From SSC3 sp035477015 (GTDB lineage Bacteria; Actinomycetota; Actinomycetes; Propionibacteriales; Nocardioidaceae), in the NCBI GenBank assembly GCA_035477015.1, contig DATILB010000085.1, positions 1-12,097 of the forward strand: a stretch of 12,097 nt of DNA, in the 5' to 3' direction. Position numbers and translations under genes: made by a program. The notes below the pieces were generated by a model, which was not told where the DNA came from, made no database searches, and was given only the letters and a program-made list of their open reading frames with translations. The first letter of the stretch is position 1, and each line of letters opens with the position of its first letter. Below, in pieces: positions 6,656 to 12,097 of this stretch.

Positions 6656-6687
6656 CGGCGTCCCACGGCGGGTGCCGTGGGACGCCG
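6656..6687 (-). terminator. Hairpin terminator after ilvC
   Basis: A perfect 13-bp stem, CGGCGTCCCACGG (6656-6668) with CCGTGGGACGCCG (6675-6687), encloses a six-base loop. It begins 13 bases after the ilvC stop codon. The following minus-strand bases are CTTGCCTTG, only weakly T-rich, as is common for high-GC hairpin terminators. Confidence 0.7.
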
Positions 6688-6700
6688 TGAAAGTGCTGGA

Positions 6701-7729
6701 TCAGCGGGTCGCGGTGCCCTCGGTGTAGTCGTCGTCCTGCGACTTCACCCAGCTCATCAGCTTGCGCAGCTCGCGGCCGGTGGCCTCGATCGGGTGCTGC
6801 TCGCCCTTGGCGCGCAGCTCCTTGAACTCCGGAGCGCCGGCGTCCTGGTCGTCGATGAAGCGCTGGGCGAACTTGCCGTTCTGGATGTCGGCCAGCACGG
6901 CCTGCATGTTCGCCTTCACGCTCGGGTCGATGACGCGCGGGCCGGAGACGTAGTCGCCGTACTCGGCGGTGTCGGAGACCGACCAGCGCTGCTTGGCGAT
7001 CCCGCCTTCGTACATCAGGTCGACGATCAGCTTCAGCTCGTGCAGGCACTCGAAGTACGCGACCTCGGGCTGGTAGCCGGCCTCGATCAGGGTCTCGAAG
7101 CCGTACTGGACGAGCTGCGAGGCGCCGCCGCAGAGCACAGCCTGCTCACCGAACAGGTCGGTCTCGCACTCCTCGGTGAACGTGGTCTTGATACCGCCGG
7201 CACGCAGGCCGCCGATCGCCTTCGCGTAGGACAGCGCGAGGTCCCAGGCCTTGCCGGTCGCGTCCTTCTCCACCGCGACGAGCACGGGCACGCCGCGACC
7301 CTCGGTGAACTCACGACGGACCAGGTGGCCAGGGCCCTTCGGCGCGACCATGCAGACGTCGACGCCCTCGGGCGGAGTGATGTAGCCAAAGCGGATGTTG
7401 AAGCCGTGGCCGAAGAAGAGCGCGTCGCCCTCCTGCAGGTTCGGGGCGACCGACTCGGCGTACAGCTTCCGCTGGATGTGGTCGGGCGCCAGGATCATGA
7501 TCAGGTCGGCCTCGGCGGCAGCCTCGGCGGGCGTGAGCACGCGCAGGCCCTCGGCCTCGGCCTTCGCGCGGCTCTTCGAGCCCTCGGGCAGGCCAACGCG
7601 CACGTCGACACCCGAGTCGCGCAAAGACAGCGAGTGGGCGTGGCCCTGGCTGCCGTAGCCGAGGACCGCGACCGTGCGGCCCTGGATCACCGACAGGTCG
7701 GCAGTGTCGTCGTAGAACATCTCAGCCAC
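6701..7729 (-). CDS. ilvC: Ketol-acid reductoisomerase (class I)
   Basis: 342 residues, the standard class I length. It converts 2-acetolactate or 2-aceto-2-hydroxybutyrate, by alkyl migration and NADPH-dependent reduction, to the dihydroxy acid precursors of valine/leucine and isoleucine. The N-terminal nucleotide-binding motif GYGSQGHAHSLSLRDSG is at residues 24-40, followed by HGFNIRFG (108-115) and PKGPGHLVRREF (130-141). The C-terminal knotted domain carries the metal and substrate acidic residues, including the stretch around DLFGEQAVLCGG (191-202) and CLHELKLIVDLMYEGG (228-243). The start is GTG at 7727-7729, with AAGGAG at 7738-7743. The open frame continues upstream into ilvN without a domain. 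It follows ilvN by 38 bases and is last in the cluster before a terminator. Confidence 0.98.
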   Translation of the reverse strand: MAEMFYDDTADLSVIQGRTVAVLGYGSQGHAHSLSLRDSGVDVRVGLPEGSKSRAKAEAEGLRVLTPAEAAAEADLIMILAPDHIQRKLYAESVAPNLQEGDALFFGHGFNIRFGYITPPEGVDVCMVAPKGPGHLVRREFTEGRGVPVLVAVEKDATGKAWDLALSYAKAIGGLRAGGIKTTFTEECETDLFGEQAVLCGGASQLVQYGFETLIEAGYQPEVAYFECLHELKLIVDLMYEGGIAKQRWSVSDTAEYGDYVSGPRVIDPSVKANMQAVLADIQNGKFAQRFIDDQDAGAPEFKELRAKGEQHPIEATGRELRKLMSWVKSQDDDYTEGTATR

Positions 7730-7767
7730 GGGGGCTTCTCCTTTTTCCTGTTTTTCGGGTACGTCGG

Positions 7768-8304
7768 TCAGCTGGCGGCGGGTGCCGGGACCGGGACGGG
7801 CTTGAGGGTGCGGTCGGAGATCGAGCGTGAGCCACGCCCGATCGCGACCATGCCGGACTGGACGAGCTCGCGGATGCCGAACGGCTCCATGACGCGCAGG
7901 AACGCCTCGAGCTTCTCGGCGCTCCCGGTGACCTCGATCGTGACCGCGTCGGGGGCGACGTCGACGACCTTCGCGCGGAAGAGCGACACCGTCTCGAGCA
8001 CCTGGCCGCGGGACTCGGCGTCGGCCTTCACCTTGACCAGGAGCAGCTCGCGCGTCACAGACTGCGGGCCGTCGAGCTCGACGATCTTGAGGACCTCGAC
8101 GAGCTTGTTGAGCTGCTTGGTGACCTGCTCGAGGGGCGACTCCTCGACGTTGACCACGATCGTCATCCGCGACACATCGGGGTTCTCGGTCGGGCCGACC
8201 GCGAGGCTGTCGATGTTGAAGCTGCGTCGGCTGAACAGGCCCGCGATACGGGCGAGCACGCCGGGCTTGTTCTCGACCAATACGGAGAGAGTATGGCGGG
8301 TCAC
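7768..8304 (-). CDS. ilvN: Acetolactate synthase small (regulatory) subunit
   Basis: 178 residues. It binds the IlvB catalytic subunit, raises its activity and carries feedback inhibition, usually by valine. Residues about 3-75 form an ACT domain (LSVLVENKPGVLARIAGLFSRRSFNIDSL, with the typical PGVL turn). The C-terminal half (about 85-165) is the second domain found in long small subunits (RELLLVKV... GSAEKLEAFLRVMEPFGI...SGMVAIGRG). The start is GTG at 8302-8304, overlapping the ilvB stop (GTGA), with GGAGG upstream inside the end of ilvB. This arrangement implies translational coupling and matched amounts of the two subunits. The tail is short and Pro/Ala-rich. Assignment is secure. Confidence 0.97.
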   Translation of the reverse strand: MTRHTLSVLVENKPGVLARIAGLFSRRSFNIDSLAVGPTENPDVSRMTIVVNVEESPLEQVTKQLNKLVEVLKIVELDGPQSVTRELLLVKVKADAESRGQVLETVSLFRAKVVDVAPDAVTIEVTGSAEKLEAFLRVMEPFGIRELVQSGMVAIGRGSRSISDRTLKPVPVPAPAAS

Positions 8305-10061
8305 AGCTCGTCCTCCTCGAAGGCCGGAGCCAGGTCGCGGGCGTACTTGATGTCGTTGTTGCTGGTGCCGGCGGCGACCATCGGCCAGACCATGGCGTCG
8401 CGGTGCACGCGGAAGTCGATGACGACCGGGACGTCGTTGATCTCCATCGCCTTCTCGATCGTGGCATCGACGTCGGCCGGCGAGTCGCAGGCGAGTCCCA
8501 CGCACCCGTAGGCGTCGGCGAGCTTCACGAAGTCGGGGATGCGCTTGGAGTCGAGGTCGGTGTTGGAGTAGCGGGAGTTGTAGAACAGCGTCTGCCACTG
8601 GCGGACCATTCCCAGGGACTCGTTGTTGATGATGGCGACCTTGATCGGGATGCCCTCGATCGCGCAGGTGGCGAGCTCCTGGTTGGTCATCTGGAAGCAC
8701 CCGTCGCCGTCGACCGCCCACACCGTGGTGTCCGGCATGCCGACCTTGGCACCCATCGCCGCGGGAACCGCGAAGCCCATGGTGCCCAGGCCGCCGGAGT
8801 TGATCCAGGTCCGGGGGTTCTCGAAGCCGAGGTAGTGCGTGGCCCACATCTGGTGCTGGCCGACCCCGGCGCAGTAGATCGACTCGGGGCCGGAGATCTT
8901 GCCCAAGCGCTCGAGGACGTACTGGGGCGCAAGCGAGCCGTCCGCGGGGACGTCGTACCCGAGCGGGTAGTTGCCGCGCACGCCATAGATGAACTTCTGC
9001 CAGCCTTCGTAGTCACCCTGGTGACCCGCCTCGGCCTCGGCCTGGAGTGCCACGACCAGGTCGGCGATCACCTCGCGACAGTCGCCCACGATCGGGACGT
9101 CGGCGTGGCGGTTCTTGCCGATCTCGGCCGGGTCGATGTCGGCGTGGATCACCTTGGCGTGCGGGGCGAAGGAGCTCAGCTGGCCGGTCACCCGGTCGTC
9201 GAAGCGGGCACCGAGGCTGATGATGAGGTCGGACTTCTGGAGACCCGCCACCGCCGCCACCGTGCCGTGCATGCCCGGCATGCCGAGGTGCTGCGGGTGG
9301 CTGTCGGGGAAGGCGCCCCGAGCCATCAGGGTCGTCACCACCGGGATGCCCGTGGTCTCGGCCAGGACGCGCAGCTCCTTGGCTGCGCCGGCGCGGATCA
9401 CGCCACCGCCGACGTACAGCACCGGCTTCTTGGCCTCGACGATGAGCCGGGCGGCCTCGCGCACCTGCTTGGCGTGCGGGCGGGTCACCGGTCGGTAGCC
9501 GGGCAGGTTGAGCTCGGTCGGCCAGGTGAACGTCGTCATGGCCTGCAGGGCGTCCTTGGCGACATCGACGAGCACCGGACCAGGACGGCCGGTGGATGCA
9601 ATATAGAAGGCCTCTGCGACCGTGCGGGGGATCTCGGCGGGGTCGGTGACGAGGAAGTTGTGCTTGGTGATCGGCATCGTGATGCCGCGGATGTCGGCTT
9701 CCTGGAAGGCGTCGCTGCCGATCGCGCCGCTGGGCACCTGACCGGTCACCGCGACGATCGGGACAGAGTCCATCATCGCGTCGGCGATCGGCGTCACGAG
9801 GTTGGTCGCACCCGGGCCGGACGTGGCCATGCAGACGCCGACCTTGCCGGTGGCCGCCGCGTAGCCCTGGGCAGCGTGGCCCGCGCCCTGCTCGTGGCGG
9901 ACCAGGATGTGCCGGATCTTGCTGTCGTAGAGCGGGTCGTACGCCGGGAGGATCGCCCCTCCGGGGATGCCGAAGATGTTCTCGGCACCGGCCGCCTCGA
10001 GTGCCTTGATCAGGCTCTGCGCGCCGGTGACCCTGTCGCCTTGTGGGCCCTGCTCGCTCAT
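8301..10061 (-). CDS. ilvB: Acetolactate synthase large (catalytic) subunit
   Basis: 586 residues. This thiamine-diphosphate enzyme condenses pyruvate with pyruvate or 2-oxobutyrate and is the first shared step of branched-chain amino acid synthesis. Visible features are GIPGGAILPAYD (31-42), the catalytic Glu57 in RHEQGAGH, and SGPGATNLVTPIADA (81-95). A central FAD-binding domain (about 190-345) follows, with ISLGARFDDRVTG. The thiamine-diphosphate/metal motif runs from GDG (452-454) to NN (479-480). The start is the ATG at 10059-10061, with GGGAAG as a modest ribosome binding site. An upstream in-frame TTG falls in the terminator T tract and is not credible. The gene is preceded by a leader peptide and attenuator, and overlaps ilvN by four bases. 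Confidence 0.98.
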   Translation of the reverse strand: MSEQGPQGDRVTGAQSLIKALEAAGAENIFGIPGGAILPAYDPLYDSKIRHILVRHEQGAGHAAQGYAAATGKVGVCMATSGPGATNLVTPIADAMMDSVPIVAVTGQVPSGAIGSDAFQEADIRGITMPITKHNFLVTDPAEIPRTVAEAFYIASTGRPGPVLVDVAKDALQAMTTFTWPTELNLPGYRPVTRPHAKQVREAARLIVEAKKPVLYVGGGVIRAGAAKELRVLAETTGIPVVTTLMARGAFPDSHPQHLGMPGMHGTVAAVAGLQKSDLIISLGARFDDRVTGQLSSFAPHAKVIHADIDPAEIGKNRHADVPIVGDCREVIADLVVALQAEAEAGHQGDYEGWQKFIYGVRGNYPLGYDVPADGSLAPQYVLERLGKISGPESIYCAGVGQHQMWATHYLGFENPRTWINSGGLGTMGFAVPAAMGAKVGMPDTTVWAVDGDGCFQMTNQELATCAIEGIPIKVAIINNESLGMVRQWQTLFYNSRYSNTDLDSKRIPDFVKLADAYGCVGLACDSPADVDATIEKAMEINDVPVVIDFRVHRDAMVWPMVAAGTSNNDIKYARDLAPAFEEDEL

Positions 10062-10098
10062 CTCAATCTTCCCTGTCCTGTGAGTCCTCGATCTCAAC

Positions 10099-10134
10099 AA
10101 AAAACCCCTCGGCCCGTTCGGGCAAGCGAGGGGT
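10099..10134 (-). terminator. ilv leader attenuator terminator
   Basis: Outer arms ACCCCTCG (10134-10127) and CGAGGGGT (10111-10104) form 8 bp. Inside, after a CTT bulge, GCCC (10123-10120) pairs with GGGC (10115-10112) around a GAAC loop. Six T residues (10104-10099) follow, the best intrinsic terminator in the window. It stands 37 bases before the ilvB start and after a leader peptide rich in Leu, Ile and Val codons, so its job is attenuation rather than simple termination. Confidence 0.92.
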
Positions 10135-10171
10135 GACGCGTACTGACAGCTGTCTGGTCAGTGGACGCGTC
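10135..10171 (-). promoter_or_regulatory. Pre-terminator hairpin of the ilv attenuator
   Basis: GACGCGT (10171-10165) pairs with ACGCGTC (10141-10135), and ACTGAC (10162-10157) with GTCAGT (10147-10142). A CC bulge and a nine-base loop complete the hairpin. Its left half overlaps the last codons and stop of the leader peptide, so a ribosome finishing or stalling in the leader would affect its folding. This is the usual geometry of amino-acid attenuators. I could not identify the antiterminator pairing with confidence. Confidence 0.75.
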
Positions 10172-10202
10172 GCGTCGGTACTACGAGAATCTCCAACCGC
10201 AT
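10158..10202 (-). CDS. ilvBNC leader peptide (14 residues)
   Basis: ATG at 10202 opens a 14-residue frame, MRLEILVVPTRRVH, ending at TGA 10158-10160. Residues 5-8 are Ile-Leu-Val-Val, plus Leu3 and Val13: exactly the amino acids made by the downstream genes. When charged branched-chain tRNAs are scarce, a ribosome would stall at these codons and change folding of the hairpins downstream, letting transcription pass the terminator at 10099-10134. A comparable short leader is known for ilvBNC of Corynebacterium. No clear ribosome binding site precedes the ATG, so translation may be leaderless or weak. The coding call rests on codon content and position. Confidence 0.85.
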   Translation of the reverse strand: MRLEILVVPTRRVH

Positions 10203-10247
10203 GGCCCAACGGTCGCCGTCGGCCCGATCCCTCGTCAAGCGAGTCTA
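10202..10247 (-). promoter_or_regulatory. Candidate promoter(s) of the ilv operon
   Basis: Two alternatives are visible on the minus strand. TAGACT (10247-10242) is a good TANNNT -10 element but has no clear -35; it would give about 32 bases before the leader ATG. TTGACG (10238-10233) is a good -35 and lies 18 bases from GACCGT (10214-10209), a weak -10, which would put the transcript start at the leader ATG. I cannot choose between them. Confidence 0.35.
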
Positions 10248-10256
10248 GTTGGCGTC

Positions 10257-10300
10257 CCAATATTTGGTACGGCGGTCCCAGCATTCGACTTGGCGGTCCG
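10257..10300. repeat. CCAATATTTGG inverted repeat and GGCGGTCC direct repeat upstream of the ilv leader
   Basis: CCAATATTTGG (10257-10267) is a perfect 4-bp inverted repeat around TAT and is unusually A/T-rich for this window. Just beyond it GGCGGTCC occurs at 10271-10278 and again at 10292-10299, 21 bp apart. They lie between the end of the secreted protein gene and the presumed ilv promoter, a plausible place for a transcription factor site. No protein can be named. Confidence 0.4.
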
Positions 10301-10303
10301 GGG

Positions 10304-11284
10304 TCACTGGTAGCTGACGAACTCCACGAGTGGCCTGATCTCCCGGACTCGGCTCGGCGACATGAGGGCGATGTCCTCGTCGTAGAACAGCTTGAAGCCC
10401 ATCCGCATGTGCCGTGGCCTCGTGTCCGCGACGGTGTGGAACGTGGCCAGCTTCTGTCCCGGCGTACCGAAGCCGTCGATGTGCAGCACCGTCGCGAGCC
10501 GCGGCCGGCGTACGACGTCGCTGATGTTCTCGATCATGCTCGTGCGGAACGAGTGCAACATGAAGATCTTCTGGGGTAGGTCGTTGCGACGACTCACCCC
10601 CACGAGCCACTCGCTGACGCGGTTGACCTCGCGTGCGCCGACCGACCCGATCACCTGGGCGGGGACCTCGCGCGGCCCCATCCGCCACTCGGGATCCAGG
10701 GCGAGCCCCACCCACGGATCGCGGAGTGCCCACTTCCACCGTTTGGCGACGGTGAGGAAGTCGCTGCGCCCGGTCTGAAGGTCGAGGACCAGCAGCGCCT
10801 TGTTGCGGTGCGCAGCCTTGATGTAGGTCTCGACCTTCTCCCGGGCGATGTCGTGGGAGTAGTCGCCGTCGTCGCCGGGGCCGGCGTCGGCGACCGTGAC
10901 GATGAGCTCGTAGACGATCTGGACGGGACGATCCTCCGTCGCGAACGGAGCCGCCGCCCTCCTCAGACGCCTGGTGATGGCATCCGGGTCGTCCTCGCCG
11001 AGGACGCCGAGAGCGCCGGTGCCGGCCGTGCCGTAGTAGGCGACCAGGATGCGGCCTGGGTAGATCGGGCCTTTGCCGAACGGCAGCTCGGCCGGAACCT
11101 TGGCGCGCGAGGTCGCGGACGTCCCCGCGGCCAAGACCAGTGTGGGGCTGCGCGCGACGATTGGCTCGGCCTGGGCCGGCCCCGGCCGCGACGGCAGCGC
11201 AGCCAGTGCCATCGAGGTGAGCCCCAGCGCGGCGAACGCGGCGGCCTTGCTGACCCGGCCGCGCCTCGCCCCCTCCTCGATCAT
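10304..11284 (-). CDS. Secreted protein of unknown function, predicted TIM-barrel fold
   Basis: 326 residues. A basic start and an Ala/Leu-rich core (about 12-38), ending in PAQA-EP, give a signal peptide with likely cleavage near residue 39; no lipobox cysteine is seen. The mature part has eight regularly spaced hydrophobic strand-like segments: 78-85 (GRILVAYYG), 121-131, 163-170, 192-198, 239-245, 265-271, 295-301 and 320-325. That spacing suits an (alpha/beta)8 barrel. The end of the fourth carries LALDPEWRMG, with Asp197 and Glu199, where many glycoside hydrolases keep catalytic acids. A carbohydrate-active role is possible but unproven, and I recognise no named family. The start is ATG 11282-11284, without a ribosome binding site. 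It is divergent from the crotonase gene and ends 101 bases before the ilv leader. Confidence 0.82.
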   Translation of the reverse strand: MIEEGARRGRVSKAAAFAALGLTSMALAALPSRPGPAQAEPIVARSPTLVLAAGTSATSRAKVPAELPFGKGPIYPGRILVAYYGTAGTGALGVLGEDDPDAITRRLRRAAAPFATEDRPVQIVYELIVTVADAGPGDDGDYSHDIAREKVETYIKAAHRNKALLVLDLQTGRSDFLTVAKRWKWALRDPWVGLALDPEWRMGPREVPAQVIGSVGAREVNRVSEWLVGVSRRNDLPQKIFMLHSFRTSMIENISDVVRRPRLATVLHIDGFGTPGQKLATFHTVADTRPRHMRMGFKLFYDEDIALMSPSRVREIRPLVEFVSYQ

Positions 11285-11320
11285 GCAACGAAGGTACGTC
11301 GTACTCGAGCTGTCCGTCAG
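11285..11320 (-). promoter_or_regulatory. Candidate leaderless promoter of the secreted TIM-barrel gene
   Basis: On the minus strand CTGACG (11320-11315) and TACCTT (11296-11291) are separated by 18 bases and fit -35 and -10 elements. The -10 ends six bases before the ATG, so transcription would begin at the start codon. This agrees with the absence of a ribosome binding site. Leaderless mRNAs are common in actinobacteria. Confidence 0.45.
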
Positions 11321-11389
11321 AAGACCCGCTCAACCCTGGGCGCCAGCGGCAGGCCATGATCATGACCTTGACCTTCGAGAGGACAGAAC

Positions 11390-12097
11390 ATGAGTGGTCA
11401 GCTGACGGTCGAGCGCGACGGAGCCGTGATGACGGTGCTGCTCGACAACCCGCCGTACAACTTCCTGACGGCCGCGATGATGCACCAGCTGCACGTCATT
11501 CTCGATGGCCTCGACGACGAGCCCGAGGTGCGGGTCGTGGTGCTGACGAGCGCCGTACCGGACGTCTTCATCAGCCACTACGACGTCTCCGAGATCCTCG
11601 GGGGCGTCGAGTCGTTACCCGTCCAGCTCTCCCCTCGAGTCGCCGGTGCCGCGATCAGGGCCTTGGGAGCTGCATCCCACGTGCCCGGTGCGAAAGCAGG
11701 GCTCTCCGCAGCCGGCGGCCAGGGCGTCCTCGACCTGCGGGAGTACCACGCCGTCACCCACATCATGCGGTCATCGGACAAGATCTTCATCGCGGCGATC
11801 AACGGTCGCGCGATGGGAGGCGGCTGTGAGCTGGCCCTGGCCTGCGACATCAGGTTGATGGCCGACGGCCCCTACGAGATCGGTCAGCCCGAGATCTTGG
11901 TCGGGCTGATCCCCGGTGGCGGTGGCACCCAGATGCTGCCGAGGACCGTGGGTACGACGCGGGCGCTGGAGCTCTGTCTGGACGGCCGACCGCTGTCGCC
12001 CACAGAGGCCGCCGAGATCGGCCTCATCACCCGCGCCGTGCCGCCGAGCGAGCTGATGAGCGAGACCATGCGCCTGGCGGAACGCCTCGCACGACGA
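11390..12097 (+). CDS. Enoyl-CoA hydratase/isomerase (crotonase) family protein, 3' end outside window
   Basis: 236 residues are visible and the frame is open at the window end. The start ATG (11390-11392) has GAGAGGA six bases upstream (11377-11383). Crotonases act on acyl-CoA thioesters, most often hydrating 2-enoyl-CoA in fatty acid or other acid degradation. The second oxyanion-hole region GRAMGGGCELALACD (139-153) is intact. Both glutamates used by hydratases are present, Glu147 in GGCEL and Glu168 in GQPEI, followed by GLIPGGGGTQMLPR. The usual first oxyanion motif (F-x-AGAD) is instead FISHYDVSEI (60-69). Between the two motifs there are about 35 more residues than in typical members, rich in Gly/Ala/Ser. 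Substrate cannot be told. It is divergent from the secreted protein gene with 105 bases between. Confidence 0.92.
   Translation, partial: MSGQLTVERDGAVMTVLLDNPPYNFLTAAMMHQLHVILDGLDDEPEVRVVVLTSAVPDVFISHYDVSEILGGVESLPVQLSPRVAGAAIRALGAASHVPGAKAGLSAAGGQGVLDLREYHAVTHIMRSSDKIFIAAINGRAMGGGCELALACDIRLMADGPYEIGQPEILVGLIPGGGGTQMLPRTVGTTRALELCLDGRPLSPTEAAEIGLITRAVPPSELMSETMRLAERLARR

Noticed and set aside
7730..8467. The long open frame upstream of the ilvC start.
   Set aside because: It is antisense-free but lies in another frame of ilvN and ilvB with low-complexity Arg-rich content; ilvC has its own GTG and ribosome binding site.
8403..10136. A 577-codon plus-strand open frame across ilvB.
   Set aside because: A shadow of ilvB with no recognisable domain.
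11355..11364. CATGATCATG palindrome before the crotonase gene.
   Set aside because: Only 10 bp with no extension or partner site, and could easily occur by chance.

Overview
The window is high-GC DNA with GTG starts, short gaps and start/stop overlaps. Gene content (an actinobacterial-style ilvBNC cluster with a leader peptide, long-form serA with a C-terminal ACT domain, an alpha-E/transglutaminase pair, and a YczE-like/MocR pair) points to an actinobacterium, probably of the Nocardioides/Aeromicrobium kind. The genus is an inference from memory of similar proteins. The window is mainly chromosomal housekeeping DNA: I see no insertion sequence, phage gene, tRNA, rRNA or CRISPR array.

Layout. 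(1) 1-1514, plus strand: the 3' part of an alpha-E (DUF403) protein gene, translationally coupled to a transglutaminase-like protease gene. (2) 1424-3600: a YczE-like membrane protein gene (minus), overlapping the transglutaminase gene tail to tail by 91 bases, diverges from a MocR-type (GntR plus aminotransferase) regulator gene (plus). The gap between them holds a perfect 16-bp palindrome and a direct repeat, likely the operator. (3) 3618-5207, minus: serA. (4) 5208-5653: a long inverted repeat in front of serA, then what looks like the two C-terminal stubs of a divergent oxidoreductase/TetR pair fused by a deletion, then a terminator. (5) 5654-6445, minus: an exported surface protein with a Thr-Pro-Glu repeat stalk and a C-terminal membrane segment. 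(6) 6656-10202, minus: leader peptide, attenuator, ilvB, ilvN, ilvC and a terminator. (7) 10304-11284, minus: a secreted protein of unknown function with an apparent TIM-barrel layout. (8) 11390-12097, plus: a crotonase-family gene cut by the window edge.

How they work together. IlvB and IlvN form acetohydroxyacid synthase and IlvC carries out the next shared step of valine, isoleucine and leucine synthesis. A 14-residue leader peptide containing Ile-Leu-Val-Val, followed by a terminator with a six-T tract, is a textbook branched-chain amino acid attenuator. SerA starts serine synthesis and often lies just downstream of ilvBNC in actinobacteria. Here the surface protein and the decayed oxidoreductase/TetR locus lie between them, so this interval appears to be a site of gain and loss.

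The least explained items are the secreted TIM-barrel protein, the surface protein, the YczE/MocR operator region, the inverted repeat before serA, and the crotonase with an extended active-site loop. I found no convincing wholly new multi-gene system.
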